Positions 8,105 through 17,389 of a stretch of DNA of 32,131 nt are shown here, in pieces. This DNA comes from Candidatus Thorarchaeota archaeon (GTDB taxonomy: Archaea; Asgardarchaeota; Thorarchaeia; Thorarchaeales; Thorarchaeaceae): contig DAOVDG010000011.1 in the NCBI GenBank assembly GCA_030669595.1, positions 1 through 32,131 on the forward strand, given 5' to 3'. The position numbers and the translations under genes were made by a program. The notes beneath the pieces were generated by a model. The model did not search any database. It was given only the letters and a program-made list of their open reading frames with translations, and was not told the origin of the DNA. How positions within the stretch are numbered: position 1 is the stretch's first letter; each line of letters opens with the position of its first letter.

Positions 8105-10063
8105 ATGCAACTGGGTAGGACGAGCCGTAGAAGAAGGAAGTTTCGCAGAGGACATGCACCATATCTAGGCAAGATACGGTTGTTTTGGTGTGACGAGTGC
8201 AATGTTCCGCGATTCGAGGAAACGGAATGCAGTATCTGCAAGTCGACGCCTCGAAAAATCAACATTTCTCCCCCAGGTGACCCATTCCCCGCAATGGATG
8301 GTCACCTTGAGCGCGCTATCCTAGCGATAGATCGCCAATTCGGTGAAGGCATTGGTGAGAGCGTTCTCCCTTCTGACAAGACTATCGTGATGAACAAGGT
8401 ATCATCCTTGGACGCAATGTATGAAGTAGTGGTCGATGGGTACATCGTGGGGCGACTGCGATTCGACATTCCAGAACACAATTACGCTTTTCTACTTACA
8501 CTCGAGGGAGGTCGACGGATAGGGGCGCTCACGAGGAAGAAGTGGGTTTCGCTTCATGATGGGATATTGAAGTTTCTCAAGGATGGAGCTAACCTCATGG
8601 TCCCGGGGGTAGCTGGTTGCGACTCAGGAATCAAGAAAAACAATGAAGTCATGCTTATGGATTCGGATGGAGTCGTTGTTGGCGTAGGAACTGCAAGAAT
8701 GAGCGGCCCAGACATGGCGCATAAGGAGAAGGGTTACGCAGTCAAGATGCGCGACGTTGCTGACGCCAGTATCCCAAACATCAATCCCAAGACAGCATCA
8801 TGGGACGACGCTGTGCAGGCTAATGAGAATGACTTGATTTTGATTGAAAAAGAAGCCACCAATTTCATCAAGCGCACGGCTCAGAGAGAGGATGCGCCGG
8901 TGGTCGTGGGGTTCAGCGGAGGTAAAGACTCACTCGTGGTCTATCTTCTTGTTGAGAAGGCTCTGGGACTCAGCCCGCCCATGTTCTTCGTGAACACCGG
9001 CTTGGAGTTTCCCGAAACAATCCGCCATATCGAGGAGTTTGCAGAAACCCACAATACTACAATCATAGGTTATGATTCGGGAGAACAGTTCTGGGAATCT
9101 GTTGATGTCTTTGGTCCCCCCGCGCGAGACTTTCGCTGGTGCTGTAAGGTCCTAAAGCTGGGCCCCGCAGCCAAGTCGATAGCAGAGAAGCTGGGCGGGC
9201 ATGTGCTCACCTTTATGGGTCAGAGAAAACTAGAATCATTCCAAAGATCTCAGGAATCCCGCGTATCTTCCAACCCTTGGGTACCCGGTCAGAAGTCCGC
9301 TAATCCGATTCAGAAGTGGAACGCTCTGGAAGTCTGGCTGTACATCTTCAAGGAGAATGCGCCATTCAACCCCCTTTACAACAGAGGATATCACAGAATG
9401 GGGTGTTACCTCTGTCCCTCTTCTCCTATGGCCGAGTTGGATAGCATACGTGAAACCCATCCTGCCCTCTACGAGCGATGGAATGAGAAGCTTAGGACTT
9501 GGGCGAAACGATACGGGTTTGCAGATGGATGGGCAGAACATGGTTTCTGGCGTTGGAAGAACCTTCCTCAGGGCCAACAGAATCTAGCCGAAAACCTTGG
9601 ACTCGACATAAGGAGCACTCGAGCAGGACCCAAGGACCAATTGGACCTTAGCATTGTGAACGGCGTGTCACCATGCACAGATTCAGGTTTCAGCCTGGAG
9701 GGGCAGTTCTCTGCGGGAGTAGACCTCAACCGGGTATCAAGAGTCATGCCCATCTTTGGCAGCACGAAAGTTTCTGAGAGTCTTGGCGCGTTGAGGACCA
9801 AGTCTGGAGAGAACTCAATCACGATGTTCAGCTCCGGCTCTCTTGTTGTCAGAGGAAATGATGAAAAATCAATTAAGCGGCTGGCGGGCCAAATCGGTCG
9901 TGCCGTGCAGAGAGCAATATTCTGTCAGGCCTGCGGATCATGCATACCTCAGTGCGAACATGGGGCTTTGAACTTGGACGAAGGCAAAGTGTCAGTTGAC
10001 CCTGAGAAATGCATTAACTGTCTGAAGTGTGATAACTGGCCATGCCCCACCTACTTGGGCTAG
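8105..10063 (+). CDS. PAPS-reductase-like protein with zinc ribbon, PUA-like and ferredoxin domains
   Basis: 652 residues. In order: a basic start, a zinc ribbon (C29, C32, C42, C45, in FWCDECNVPRF), a PUA-like region about 105-220, the PP-loop SGGKDS (271-276) of the PAPS reductase/ATP pyrophosphatase fold, CC at 346-347, MGCYLCPSS (C434, C437), then a C-terminal two-cluster ferredoxin (C607, 610, 613, 617 and C636, 639, 642, 647). This layout is known in archaeal proteins annotated as PAPS reductase, though their substrate is unproven. PUA domains usually bind RNA and PP-loop enzymes often thiolate tRNA, so RNA sulfuration is an alternative to sulfate reduction. It is the third gene of the deoC-AOR operon. 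Its stop overlaps the convergent deacetylase stop in the four bases CTAG. Confidence 0.85.
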   Translation: MQLGRTSRRRRKFRRGHAPYLGKIRLFWCDECNVPRFEETECSICKSTPRKINISPPGDPFPAMDGHLERAILAIDRQFGEGIGESVLPSDKTIVMNKVSSLDAMYEVVVDGYIVGRLRFDIPEHNYAFLLTLEGGRRIGALTRKKWVSLHDGILKFLKDGANLMVPGVAGCDSGIKKNNEVMLMDSDGVVVGVGTARMSGPDMAHKEKGYAVKMRDVADASIPNINPKTASWDDAVQANENDLILIEKEATNFIKRTAQREDAPVVVGFSGGKDSLVVYLLVEKALGLSPPMFFVNTGLEFPETIRHIEEFAETHNTTIIGYDSGEQFWESVDVFGPPARDFRWCCKVLKLGPAAKSIAEKLGGHVLTFMGQRKLESFQRSQESRVSSNPWVPGQKSANPIQKWNALEVWLYIFKENAPFNPLYNRGYHRMGCYLCPSSPMAELDSIRETHPALYERWNEKLRTWAKRYGFADGWAEHGFWRWKNLPQGQQNLAENLGLDIRSTRAGPKDQLDLSIVNGVSPCTDSGFSLEGQFSAGVDLNRVSRVMPIFGSTKVSESLGALRTKSGENSITMFSSGSLVVRGNDEKSIKRLAGQIGRAVQRAIFCQACGSCIPQCEHGALNLDEGKVSVDPEKCINCLKCDNWPCPTYLG

Positions 10064-11085
10064 ACAGAAGGGAACTTGGCTTTCCATCTCTTGGAAAGCT
10101 CCGCCGACGTGAGAATCTCGGCGTCCGCCTCGATGATGATGGACAGCAATTCTCTGTATGCCTTGTGATGCTTCGGATGACCGAAGTCTTCTTGGTCCGG
10201 ATGAATCACGAACACTGCGAGACCCCCTCTGGACTTGATGTAGTCTAATTTCTTCTTCCAGACCTTCAGCATGGACTGCTCTGAAAGACGGTAGTAGTAA
10301 AGAAGAGTCCAGTCTTGAGGCATTGATACTGGGAATTCCAACATGCCGCTTCTTTGCCATTCAGTTCCGTTGAAATACAGCGGATAGAACGGAAAGATTG
10401 TTCTACTCCCAGTAGAGGCGTAGCCGGTTGTTGATGCATCGGTATCGGGAAAAGAGGAGTCCCAGTGAAATCCCTCCTCAGTCAAGATCCGCACCATCTG
10501 CTTGGTGCGATGTAGTAGAGGTGCCCGGTAACCAAGAACTGACACACCCAATCTCCTTCCAATGGAAGCAGCCTCTTTGATTCGTTCCCTCTGCTCCGAT
10601 GGTGTCAGATATGCGAACTTTCCGTCATGATGAAGGCCATGAATGCCTACATCAAAGCCATCATCCAATAGCGATTTCACTAGCTGTTTTGAAACGTCGT
10701 ATTCATAGGATTTGGGTACAATATTGAATGTGGACACGAAGTTCATTTGCTTCTCGATTTCAACAAACTTGGCAAGTCCGTAATTATAGCCAAGGCGTGT
10801 ATCCACATCATGAGTCATCAATACACCAAAGTCTTTGTCCCAGAATTCTCTCTTCTCCTCAGTGCTGGGATCCAATCTATCAGCAAGGTCGTCTATCGGG
10901 AATGACCTCCTCGGCGCACCTGAAGACCGATTCCCCATGATGGAGATGAGTGAAACAAACTTATCCCGGACTTGGTACGGAATGTGCTGAATCAGATTGA
11001 GGTTCATCCCAATCTGAAATCCTATACCGGGGTCGTAGGGTATGTCCATCTCATTCCTGTAGTAGTCACTCTCTGAGATTTTCAA
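10060..11085 (-). CDS. Polysaccharide deacetylase (NodB homology) family protein
   Basis: 341 residues from TTG at 11085, preceded by GGTGGAG. The NodB core has THDVD (91-95, catalytic base and metal aspartate), the metal motif H149-x3-H153 in GIHGLHHDG, and GYRAPLL near residue 185. A late FVIHPDQED supplies the usual catalytic histidine. No signal peptide or membrane segment is visible, so the enzyme may act in the cytoplasm on a lipid-linked or nucleotide-linked sugar. Relatives remove N-acetyl or N-formyl groups from glycans. It follows the membrane hexapeptide transferase by 18 bases in one operon, so acyl addition and removal may be paired in building a surface glycan. Substrate unknown. 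Confidence 0.88.
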   Translation of the reverse strand: MKISESDYYRNEMDIPYDPGIGFQIGMNLNLIQHIPYQVRDKFVSLISIMGNRSSGAPRRSFPIDDLADRLDPSTEEKREFWDKDFGVLMTHDVDTRLGYNYGLAKFVEIEKQMNFVSTFNIVPKSYEYDVSKQLVKSLLDDGFDVGIHGLHHDGKFAYLTPSEQRERIKEAASIGRRLGVSVLGYRAPLLHRTKQMVRILTEEGFHWDSSFPDTDASTTGYASTGSRTIFPFYPLYFNGTEWQRSGMLEFPVSMPQDWTLLYYYRLSEQSMLKVWKKKLDYIKSRGGLAVFVIHPDQEDFGHPKHHKAYRELLSIIIEADAEILTSAELSKRWKAKFPSV

Positions 11086-11103
11086 GCTCTCTCCACCATC
11101 AAT

Positions 11104-12588
11104 CTAGGACATGTACTTGAGCCAGTGACCATATCTGCTCAGAAAATCGCTCATCATGACGCTTACATTTGTGTGGAGTCCGCCCCATTCGCTGGTTTCG
11201 AGGTCAAACCACCAGCTGCCTTCTTCCTCCAACCTCTTCCTATGTGTTTCATCAAGGGCAAAGAGCGACACCACCAGAGTCCTGTTCTTCACTAGACTCC
11301 ATACATCATCTGTGTTCTCAAACATGAACAGAATGTGGTTATCAACCTTTGATGAGGGGCCCTTGGGAGTTCTAAACATGGCGGCCGCGTAGCTCTCCTC
11401 AATGTTGGGGTCTTCAATAATCCAGTCTTCGATTCTAAGATAACCAACTAGGTCGACTAGTACATTCCTCAGAATCTCGCACTTCTCTGTGTCCGTGAAC
11501 CTCTTGATGTACTCTTCATCTCTTCGAAGTACCTTTGCTGGGACTCCTGCAGCAAGGGCGCGTGCAGGAACATCCTTGTTCACAACAGCACCTGCGCCAA
11601 TGGTGGCTTCTTTGCCTATGTGCACATTAGGTAGCACGAACACTCGCCATGGAAACCAGACACCATCCTCAATCGTGATTGGCCCAAAAGCCACTGGAAA
11701 TCCATCCAGAATGGGTTGCCACGTGCCGTGAGTAAAGAGGTAGTTGTAGCCGCCAATACCAACTCTCTTGCCAATCTTGATTGGATGTGTGGGGTTCAGC
11801 ACACTACCCGAGAATATCATGGATAGGTTTCCAATCTCAATGACTGATTTGTCAGTCTTCAGGCCTCCGATGTAGACCTGTTCCTGTATCGTGACCTCTT
11901 CTCCGATTATTACCTTGTGTGTATCGATAATCACAAGCATTCCAAGTTTTGAGTATCTACCAAGATGGAACTCGTTCGCTCTGATCATACATGCCATCCC
12001 TATCTTCGCATGATCTCCAATTACTACCTTCTTGCACTCAAGAATCGAGAGTAGACCCATTGATACCCCCTTACCTATCTCTGCGCCTCTCCGCCTATAG
12101 TATGCTATCTTGATTCCTGATGGAAGCAAACCAATGGTCGCCATCTTACCAATGGGCATACTGGCTAGGTCTGGATCGTCCTCAGGAATCCGTCCGAAGA
12201 AACGCGGACAGAGGAAAACCACAAGCAGCACGATAAAGCCGAAACGACCTGCGAATGTATCATAGTCAGATAATGCGCCATCCAGTGGAAGGGCAAGAAA
12301 GTAGAGCCCATACACTAGATTGAATGCGAAGAAGAGAATCGCCCAAATGAATCCAATCCGAAATAGAACTCTGCCAGTGTATTCCGAGTTTATGTTTCTG
12401 AAGAATACCCGTGACACAAGCAGAATGAGCAGGATTAGCACCAATGATTCTAGGGCATATGACGCGTAGGCATCCATCAGGGAGTATACGTATTGCTGCC
12501 AGAGGATGCCCAATACCATTGCTATGAATGGTAGCACAATCCAGAAGGCCAGCGCGTAGGCATTCCTGTTTATGTTCGTCTGATGCAT
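11104..12588 (-). CDS. Membrane-anchored hexapeptide-repeat acyltransferase
   Basis: 494 residues from ATG at 12588. Residues 1-135 hold about four membrane segments (for example AFWIVLPFIAMVLGILW, ESLVLILLILLVSRVFF, GFIWAILFFAFNLVYGLYF). From about 150 to 360 there is a left-handed beta-helix with hexapeptide turns (IGKGVSMGLL, IGDHAKIGM, VTIQEQVYIGG, IGKEATIGAGAVVNKDVP). The last 130 residues are a helical region with no recognised family. This layout resembles the transferase part of Pls/PosA-type synthetases and O-acetyltransferases of polysaccharide clusters. It probably transfers an acetyl or other acyl group to a sugar at the membrane. The deacetylase gene follows in the same operon. 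Acceptor and donor are not known. Confidence 0.82.
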   Translation of the reverse strand: MHQTNINRNAYALAFWIVLPFIAMVLGILWQQYVYSLMDAYASYALESLVLILLILLVSRVFFRNINSEYTGRVLFRIGFIWAILFFAFNLVYGLYFLALPLDGALSDYDTFAGRFGFIVLLVVFLCPRFFGRIPEDDPDLASMPIGKMATIGLLPSGIKIAYYRRRGAEIGKGVSMGLLSILECKKVVIGDHAKIGMACMIRANEFHLGRYSKLGMLVIIDTHKVIIGEEVTIQEQVYIGGLKTDKSVIEIGNLSMIFSGSVLNPTHPIKIGKRVGIGGYNYLFTHGTWQPILDGFPVAFGPITIEDGVWFPWRVFVLPNVHIGKEATIGAGAVVNKDVPARALAAGVPAKVLRRDEEYIKRFTDTEKCEILRNVLVDLVGYLRIEDWIIEDPNIEESYAAAMFRTPKGPSSKVDNHILFMFENTDDVWSLVKNRTLVVSLFALDETHRKRLEEEGSWWFDLETSEWGGLHTNVSVMMSDFLSRYGHWLKYMS

Positions 12589-12678
12589 GTCTTCACGTTC
12601 CTAGCCATCATAATCCAATAGCCCAATACGAGGTTTCAATCAAGATGAATCGTCTGTGGAGTCAGCCTCGGTTATGCG

Positions 12679-12688
12679 TTATATATTA
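12679..12688. promoter_or_regulatory. Near-symmetrical TATA element between divergent glycan genes
   Basis: TTATATATTA sits in the 234-base divergent gap 12589-12822. Read on the minus strand it would start transcription about 70 bases before the hexapeptide transferase; read on the plus strand, about 115 bases before the membrane protein at 12823. A second AT-rich run, GTTAATTACC, near 12760 is closer to the plus gene. I saw no RNA gene or coding frame in this gap. Confidence 0.4.
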
Positions 12689-12822
12689 CCATGGTCCTGA
12701 CTAGTCCCCTGCAACTCAGTGAATGAATACTATAGGTCACTTCCCCGAAGTTAGAAAAGGTTAATTACCCCGAGTAAGGAAGATTTGCGAAACACCCATT
12801 CTGGCATGGCGGTCACAAGAAG

Positions 12823-14169
12823 ATGCTCAGCGCAATCTCTCTAAGCATATACGAGTTCAGAAAGTATCTCGTGCTGAGCTTGATCATCTCAATACTTGCA
12901 ATTCCTATTGCAGATACGATGGTCATCGAACGTGATCGCAACAGAAACGAGATGTACGGAGAAGCATTCTGGATATATGGCTTCGGCGTATACAGCATGA
13001 CAGACCAAGAGCTAGCTGAAGCGCTTCCTCCCGAGTGGGGTTACAACGATGGTGACCACGTACTTCCGGGATATCTTGGCAACATTACTTACGAGTATCC
13101 TGTATTTGGACTGATTTTTTTTGCAATTGCAACTTGGCTTTTTCCTGGTGTGAATGAACTACAGCCTCTCTGGATAAACTTCGTTCTTGTGCTTGTGTTC
13201 AACCTGAACTTGGTCTTCATAGCGATTCTACTCCGTGATAAGATCTACACAGTACAATGGGCCCGTTTATTCTTCGCCGGATACTTCATCTACGGTCTGG
13301 TAATGTCTGCAGGAGGAGGGAAGCTGGAACCAATTGTTGACTGTCTCCTTCTGATAGCACTAGTATTGCAGAAAGAGGGTCAGATGAACAAAGCGATGCT
13401 CACGCTGGGCTTGTCGGTGCAGACCAAGGTTTACTCCGGAGTGGCATTTCCAATGATGTTCCTAAGCGCCCCCGGCTCGTCGATCTGGTTCTTCTTGTCA
13501 TCTCTGCTAACGATAATTCCCTTCACCTTTTTTGGAGCCAGTTTCGATTCGCTCATGGCACATTTCTTCAACACTTCTGCGTATAGCACAGAAATAGTCA
13601 ATCCGATGTATCCCGGATTGTTCTTCACGTCGCCAACAAAGGGTCCGCTTGCAGGAGTGACGTATCTCTGGCCTCCAGCATTGATTCCACTTGTAATCTA
13701 CACAGCTTTCATGCTCCTCACAGTAGGGAAGTACTTCCCCCAGAAGCAGGAATTTATTGAAGCTTCTTGGCGAGAGAAACTGAATCTTCTTGTGCCGCTC
13801 TATGTCTATATGCTTCCAGCAATCCTGTTTTATTTTCGTTGGGAAATGCCATGGTATGTCTTCTGGTTGGGTCCCATAGCGATTTTTCTCAAGGATGATG
13901 AACAAGCCATGGGTTATATCAAGCAGATTGCCCTGGTAGCTCTTCTCTATACGATTGGAGTCTTCATCAACTGGCCTTACTTCATTGCAGGGCCATTACC
14001 AGATTTTTCAGAACATTTCAAGATGGGATGGTGGGCACTGGGTGGATTAGTACTAATGATAGGGCTAGCTGGAGTATCCTATTTCCTATGGAAGGTCACA
14101 TTCGACCGTCAAGAACGGTTAGCTGCCATGCGGCATGATGCGGAGGCACGTGGCGAGCTAGTGATTTGA
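12823..14169 (+). CDS. Polytopic membrane protein, possible GT-C/GT87-like glycosyltransferase
   Basis: 448 residues with around ten hydrophobic segments, including the N-terminal YLVLSLIISILAIPIADTMV, then VFGLIFFAIATWLF, INFVLVLVFNLNLVF and IPLVIYTAFMLLTV. A large first outer loop carries acidic residues (DQELAEALPPEWGYNDGDH) and the motif ITYEYPVFG, like the loop of GT-C mannosyltransferases such as the GT87/DUF2029 group. Those enzymes use dolichyl-phosphate sugars at the outer face. The resemblance is architectural, and I cannot see a diagnostic active-site motif. It stands opposite the hexapeptide transferase-deacetylase operon, so a surface-glycan role fits. It ends four bases before the convergent ribL stop. 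A polysaccharide-unit polymerase is a possible alternative. Confidence 0.6.
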   Translation: MLSAISLSIYEFRKYLVLSLIISILAIPIADTMVIERDRNRNEMYGEAFWIYGFGVYSMTDQELAEALPPEWGYNDGDHVLPGYLGNITYEYPVFGLIFFAIATWLFPGVNELQPLWINFVLVLVFNLNLVFIAILLRDKIYTVQWARLFFAGYFIYGLVMSAGGGKLEPIVDCLLLIALVLQKEGQMNKAMLTLGLSVQTKVYSGVAFPMMFLSAPGSSIWFFLSSLLTIIPFTFFGASFDSLMAHFFNTSAYSTEIVNPMYPGLFFTSPTKGPLAGVTYLWPPALIPLVIYTAFMLLTVGKYFPQKQEFIEASWREKLNLLVPLYVYMLPAILFYFRWEMPWYVFWLGPIAIFLKDDEQAMGYIKQIALVALLYTIGVFINWPYFIAGPLPDFSEHFKMGWWALGGLVLMIGLAGVSYFLWKVTFDRQERLAAMRHDAEARGELVI

Positions 14170-14173
14170 GTAG

Positions 14174-14635
14174 CTAGCGGGCTCTGCCATTCTCTCTATA
14201 GTAGTCGATTATTCGCTTTCTGATTAGCGTAGATGAGCAAAGACCGTCAGCCTTCATCTTCTCGAGTCTGACAATTTTCGTGCTCATTCCAGCTTCAGAC
14301 AGCCGCTCCTCAATGGCGTGTGTATTGGCATTCTGATCATATCCAAGAGCCACGATATTTGGCTTGATATCCTGCACAATGACGGACTGATCTTCAGTTT
14401 CATATCCGAGGACCGCCCTATCAACGGCTTCTAGGGATTCAACAAGTCGACGCCTTTGTTCTTGCGGGAAGACTGGCGGGGCGCCTCTCTGCTTTTCTAT
14501 GGTCTTATCGAGAGCTATAACGACCACTAGCTCGCCATCCTCACCCGCTAGTTGTCTAGCTTGGTTTAGGTATGCAAGATGTCCAAGGTGTAGAATGTCA
14601 AACTTACCCGCTGCTAGGACCCTCTTACCACGCAT
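14174..14635 (-). CDS. ribL: FAD synthetase-type adenylyl/cytidylyltransferase
   Basis: 153 residues, normal for archaeal RibL. The nucleotidyltransferase signature is GKFDILHLGH (HLGH at 16-19), and the later motif is SSTLIRKRI near residue 135 (the ISSTxIR-type element). ALGYDQNANTH in the middle fits the RibL/TagD group. In Methanocaldococcus jannaschii RibL joins AMP to FMN to make FAD; TagD relatives instead make CDP-glycerol, and sequence alone does not fully separate them. It is the third gene of an apparent operon behind cdc48 and a small winged-helix gene, 28 bases after the latter. Family high, exact substrate moderate. Confidence 0.75.
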   Translation of the reverse strand: MRGKRVLAAGKFDILHLGHLAYLNQARQLAGEDGELVVVIALDKTIEKQRGAPPVFPQEQRRRLVESLEAVDRAVLGYETEDQSVIVQDIKPNIVALGYDQNANTHAIEERLSEAGMSTKIVRLEKMKADGLCSSTLIRKRIIDYYRENGRAR

Positions 14636-14663
14636 AGGATTTCCACCTTAGCGCCGAGGCGCA

Positions 14664-14924
14664 CTAGTCCTCGTCCACTGCAAGGAACTCTCTACCCTCT
14701 CCAACGACTTCTACACGACGCTTGGTCCTAGTGATCTGACTGACATGTACGAGACCGTTGATTTCAAGCTGCATTAGAGCCGAGTTAAGCTCAGCCTCAC
14801 TGGGTTCTTTGCCAATCTCCTTCTTCAACGCCCTCCTGAGCTCATCCTCTAGGATGACTCCATGACGTTTCTTTAGTATATTTACCACCAAATTTCTAAG
14901 CGGTATCGCTGTCCAAGTCGCCAA
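14664..14924 (-). CDS. Small conserved winged-helix protein
   Basis: 86 residues read from TTG at 14924. The fold is a single winged helix: IPLRNLVVNILKKRHGVI, the helix EDELRRALKKEIG, the recognition helix EAELNSALMQLEINGLV, and the wing HVSQITRTKRRVEVVGEG, then a short acidic tail. It could be a DNA-binding regulator or a protein-binding domain like those in proteasome or ESCRT partners; nothing decides it. It lies 21 bases after cdc48 and 28 before ribL on the same strand, so co-transcription with cdc48 is likely. The ribosome site is poor: GGTGG is almost adjacent to the TTG. A later start at TTG or GTG in RNLVV would remove the first helix, so I keep the longer form. Confidence 0.65.
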   Translation of the reverse strand: MATWTAIPLRNLVVNILKKRHGVILEDELRRALKKEIGKEPSEAELNSALMQLEINGLVHVSQITRTKRRVEVVGEGREFLAVDED

Positions 14925-14945
14925 TCCACCATCACTTTCCGTTAT

Positions 14946-17141
14946 TCATATTGTTCCGGGACGTTGAGTCATTTCCGTCACGGCAATCCTTCGAAGTTCC
15001 TTATCCATTTTCTCGTAGTTCTCAAGGATCTGCGGCGTGACGGATGCGTGCAACGTTTTCAATGCATCCTTGAAGTGTTTCATTGAAACGATTTCGGCAT
15101 CCATATTCTCCCTAAGGGCTTGCATGCCTGCCTCCCGACATAGCGCCTCAACATCGCCACCAACGAAGTACTCGGTCATCTCCACCAGTTTCTCGATTGC
15201 TACATCCTCGTCAAGTGGCATGTTTTTGGTATATATCTCAAATATCTTCTCTCTGCTGCTTTTGTCGGGTGCTGGCACATAGACAAACCGGTCAAACCTG
15301 CCAGTCCTGAGAAGAGCTCTATCTATGAACTCTGGACGATTTGTCGCCGCTAGAACAATCACATCTTTCATAGATTCAAGACCGTCCATCTCTGTCAAGA
15401 GTTGACTAATGACCCTCTCAGTGACATGACTATCTCCAGCGATTCCACCCCTCGTCGGGGCAATTGCATCAATTTCGTCAAAGAATATTATTGCTGGTGC
15501 CGCAGTTCTTGCTTTTCGAAATATCTCGCGGACCGCTTTCTCGCTCTCGCCCACCCACTTGGAGAGCAGTTCTGGGCCTTTGACACTAATGAAGTTCGCC
15601 TCGCTTTCTGTTGCTACAGCTCTAGCAAGGAGGGTTTTTCCAGCACCAGGTGGACCATAGATAAGTACGCCCTTTGGGGGCGTGATTCCTAGACGCGTGA
15701 ATGTTTCGGGTCTTTTGAGAGGCCACTCTACGACCTCGATTAATGTATCTTTTACTTCCTGAAGCCCTCCAATATCGCTCCAGTGCACGTTTGGAATCTC
15801 AATGAATACCTCCCGCACCGCGGTCGGTTGAATCTCCCGTAGTGCCCCGAGGAAGTCATCGTTAGTGACCTCCAACTGGTCGAGCACATCTTGTGGTATC
15901 TCCTCTTCATCAAGATTCATTTTTGGCAAGTATCTTCTCAATGCTTTCATTGCCGCTTCTCTGCAGAGGGCATGAAGATCGGCTCCTACGAACCCATGTG
16001 TTCTATTGGCTAATGATGCTAAGTCAACGCGTAGATCGCCCTCTTCTGTAAGAGGCATACCCCTTGAATGGATGTGGAGTACCTCGAGTCTTCCCGTTTT
16101 ATCTGGAACGCCAATCTCAATCTCGCGGTCAAACCTGCCCGGCCTTCTCAGTGCCGGATCAACCGCATTCACTCTGTTTGTGGCCGCAATGACTACAACC
16201 TGTCCTCTAGATTTGAGGCCATCCATTGTTGCGAGAAGTTGTGCGACGACCCTCCTTTCAACTTCTCCCTGCACATCCTCCCTCTTGGGCGCAATCGCGT
16301 CAATCTCATCTATGAAGATGATACTGGGGGCATTTTCTTCTGCGTCCTCGAAGATTTTTCTAAGCTTCTGTTCTGACTCACCGTAGAACTTCGACATGAT
16401 TTCAGGGCCGTTTATGTGAATGAAATTCGCCTCTGACTCGCTAGCCACGGCCTTAGCCAGAAGTGTCTTTCCCGTACCCGGCGGGCCGTGGAGAATCAGT
16501 CCGCGCGGAGGATCGATTCCCAGCCTCTTGAAGAGCTCTGGATGCCTCATGGGAAGCTCGACCATCTCTCTAATGCGCTGGATCTCGTCCGAAAGACCAC
16601 CTATCTCTTCATACGTGACCTGCGCCGTGCCAACGATATCACCGGTCGGTTTCTCGGCAATCGTAAGTATAGTTGAATGTTGCACAACAACGGTGCCAGC
16701 AGGTTTTATCGATGTGACTTTGAAGGGAATCGCTCGTCCTAGAATCGGAATGAATACAGTATCTTGAGGAGTTACAGGACAGTTAAGCAGCTTCCTTTTT
16801 ACAAACTCTTCGAATCTGGGTTCGGGCCTGATTGGAACAGAGGTTGGAGCAAGTATGACATTGCGTGCGGGTTCCTCATTAGCTCTGGAAACTGTCACCT
16901 TCTCGCTTAAACTAACGCCTGCATTTCTTCTAATCCGGCCGTCCATTCTGATAATCTCGCGGCCCTTATCGCCTTGATAGGCTGGCCAAGCGATGGCAGC
17001 GGTTCCTCTCTTGCCCTTGATTTGGATTATGTCTCCTGTCCTGACACCCAATTTCTCCATCGATACCGCGTCAATTCTTACTATGAATCGCCCGATATCT
17101 CTGTGCTCAGCCTCTGCAACCTTCAGAACAATCTCGACCAC
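14946..17141 (-). CDS. cdc48: Cdc48/p97/VAT AAA+ unfoldase
   Basis: 731 residues, a full-length archaeal Cdc48. The N domain (1-175) has the double-psi barrel with [17 protein letters not shown]1 has Walker A GPPGTGKT (219-226), Walker [10 protein letters not shown] (274-282) and [14 protein letters not shown]2 has GPPGAGKT (496-503), IIFFDEIDA (551-559) and [14 protein letters not shown]. All ATPase motifs are intact. It unfolds ubiquitin-like-tagged or damaged proteins, often for the proteasome. The C-terminus ends RPGTI, with no obvious HbYX motif of the kind some partners use to dock on the 20S proteasome. The 248-base gap upstream (17142-17389) holds TATA-like runs but no gene I can see. 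A winged-helix gene and ribL follow in the same direction. Confidence 0.97.
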   Translation of the reverse strand: MVEIVLKVAEAEHRDIGRFIVRIDAVSMEKLGVRTGDIIQIKGKRGTAAIAWPAYQGDKGREIIRMDGRIRRNAGVSLSEKVTVSRANEEPARNVILAPTSVPIRPEPRFEEFVKRKLLNCPVTPQDTVFIPILGRAIPFKVTSIKPAGTVVVQHSTILTIAEKPTGDIVGTAQVTYEEIGGLSDEIQRIREMVELPMRHPELFKRLGIDPPRGLILHGPPGTGKTLLAKAVASESEANFIHINGPEIMSKFYGESEQKLRKIFEDAEENAPSIIFIDEIDAIAPKREDVQGEVERRVVAQLLATMDGLKSRGQVVVIAATNRVNAVDPALRRPGRFDREIEIGVPDKTGRLEVLHIHSRGMPLTEEGDLRVDLASLANRTHGFVGADLHALCREAAMKALRRYLPKMNLDEEEIPQDVLDQLEVTNDDFLGALREIQPTAVREVFIEIPNVHWSDIGGLQEVKDTLIEVVEWPLKRPETFTRLGITPPKGVLIYGPPGAGKTLLARAVATESEANFISVKGPELLSKWVGESEKAVREIFRKARTAAPAIIFFDEIDAIAPTRGGIAGDSHVTERVISQLLTEMDGLESMKDVIVLAATNRPEFIDRALLRTGRFDRFVYVPAPDKSSREKIFEIYTKNMPLDEDVAIEKLVEMTEYFVGGDVEALCREAGMQALRENMDAEIVSMKHFKDALKTLHASVTPQILENYEKMDKELRRIAVTEMTQRPGTI

Positions 17142-17389
17142 TAGCCAAACGCAACCTCCATAGTATGAGTTTGCAGTCCAGAAACAAGGACGGTAAATCC
17201 CTATTCAATGAATGCCGTCTTGTTACTCTGTCCTGGTTTTCTGCTAAAGAGTATTTCTCTACCACCGATATATCTTGGTATGTATCAACTCTTGTTATGT
17301 GACCGCCGCGCGCTAGCTTCCAATATAAACTCTGACTTGCCTGCTATCATAACCAAATGTAATCGTGTTACCACAGATTGGCTTCATAA

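Noticed and set aside
12589-12822. Possible RNA gene in the divergent gap
   Set aside because: No cloverleaf, C/D or H/ACA signature, or long hairpin could be found; promoter elements explain the AT-rich parts.
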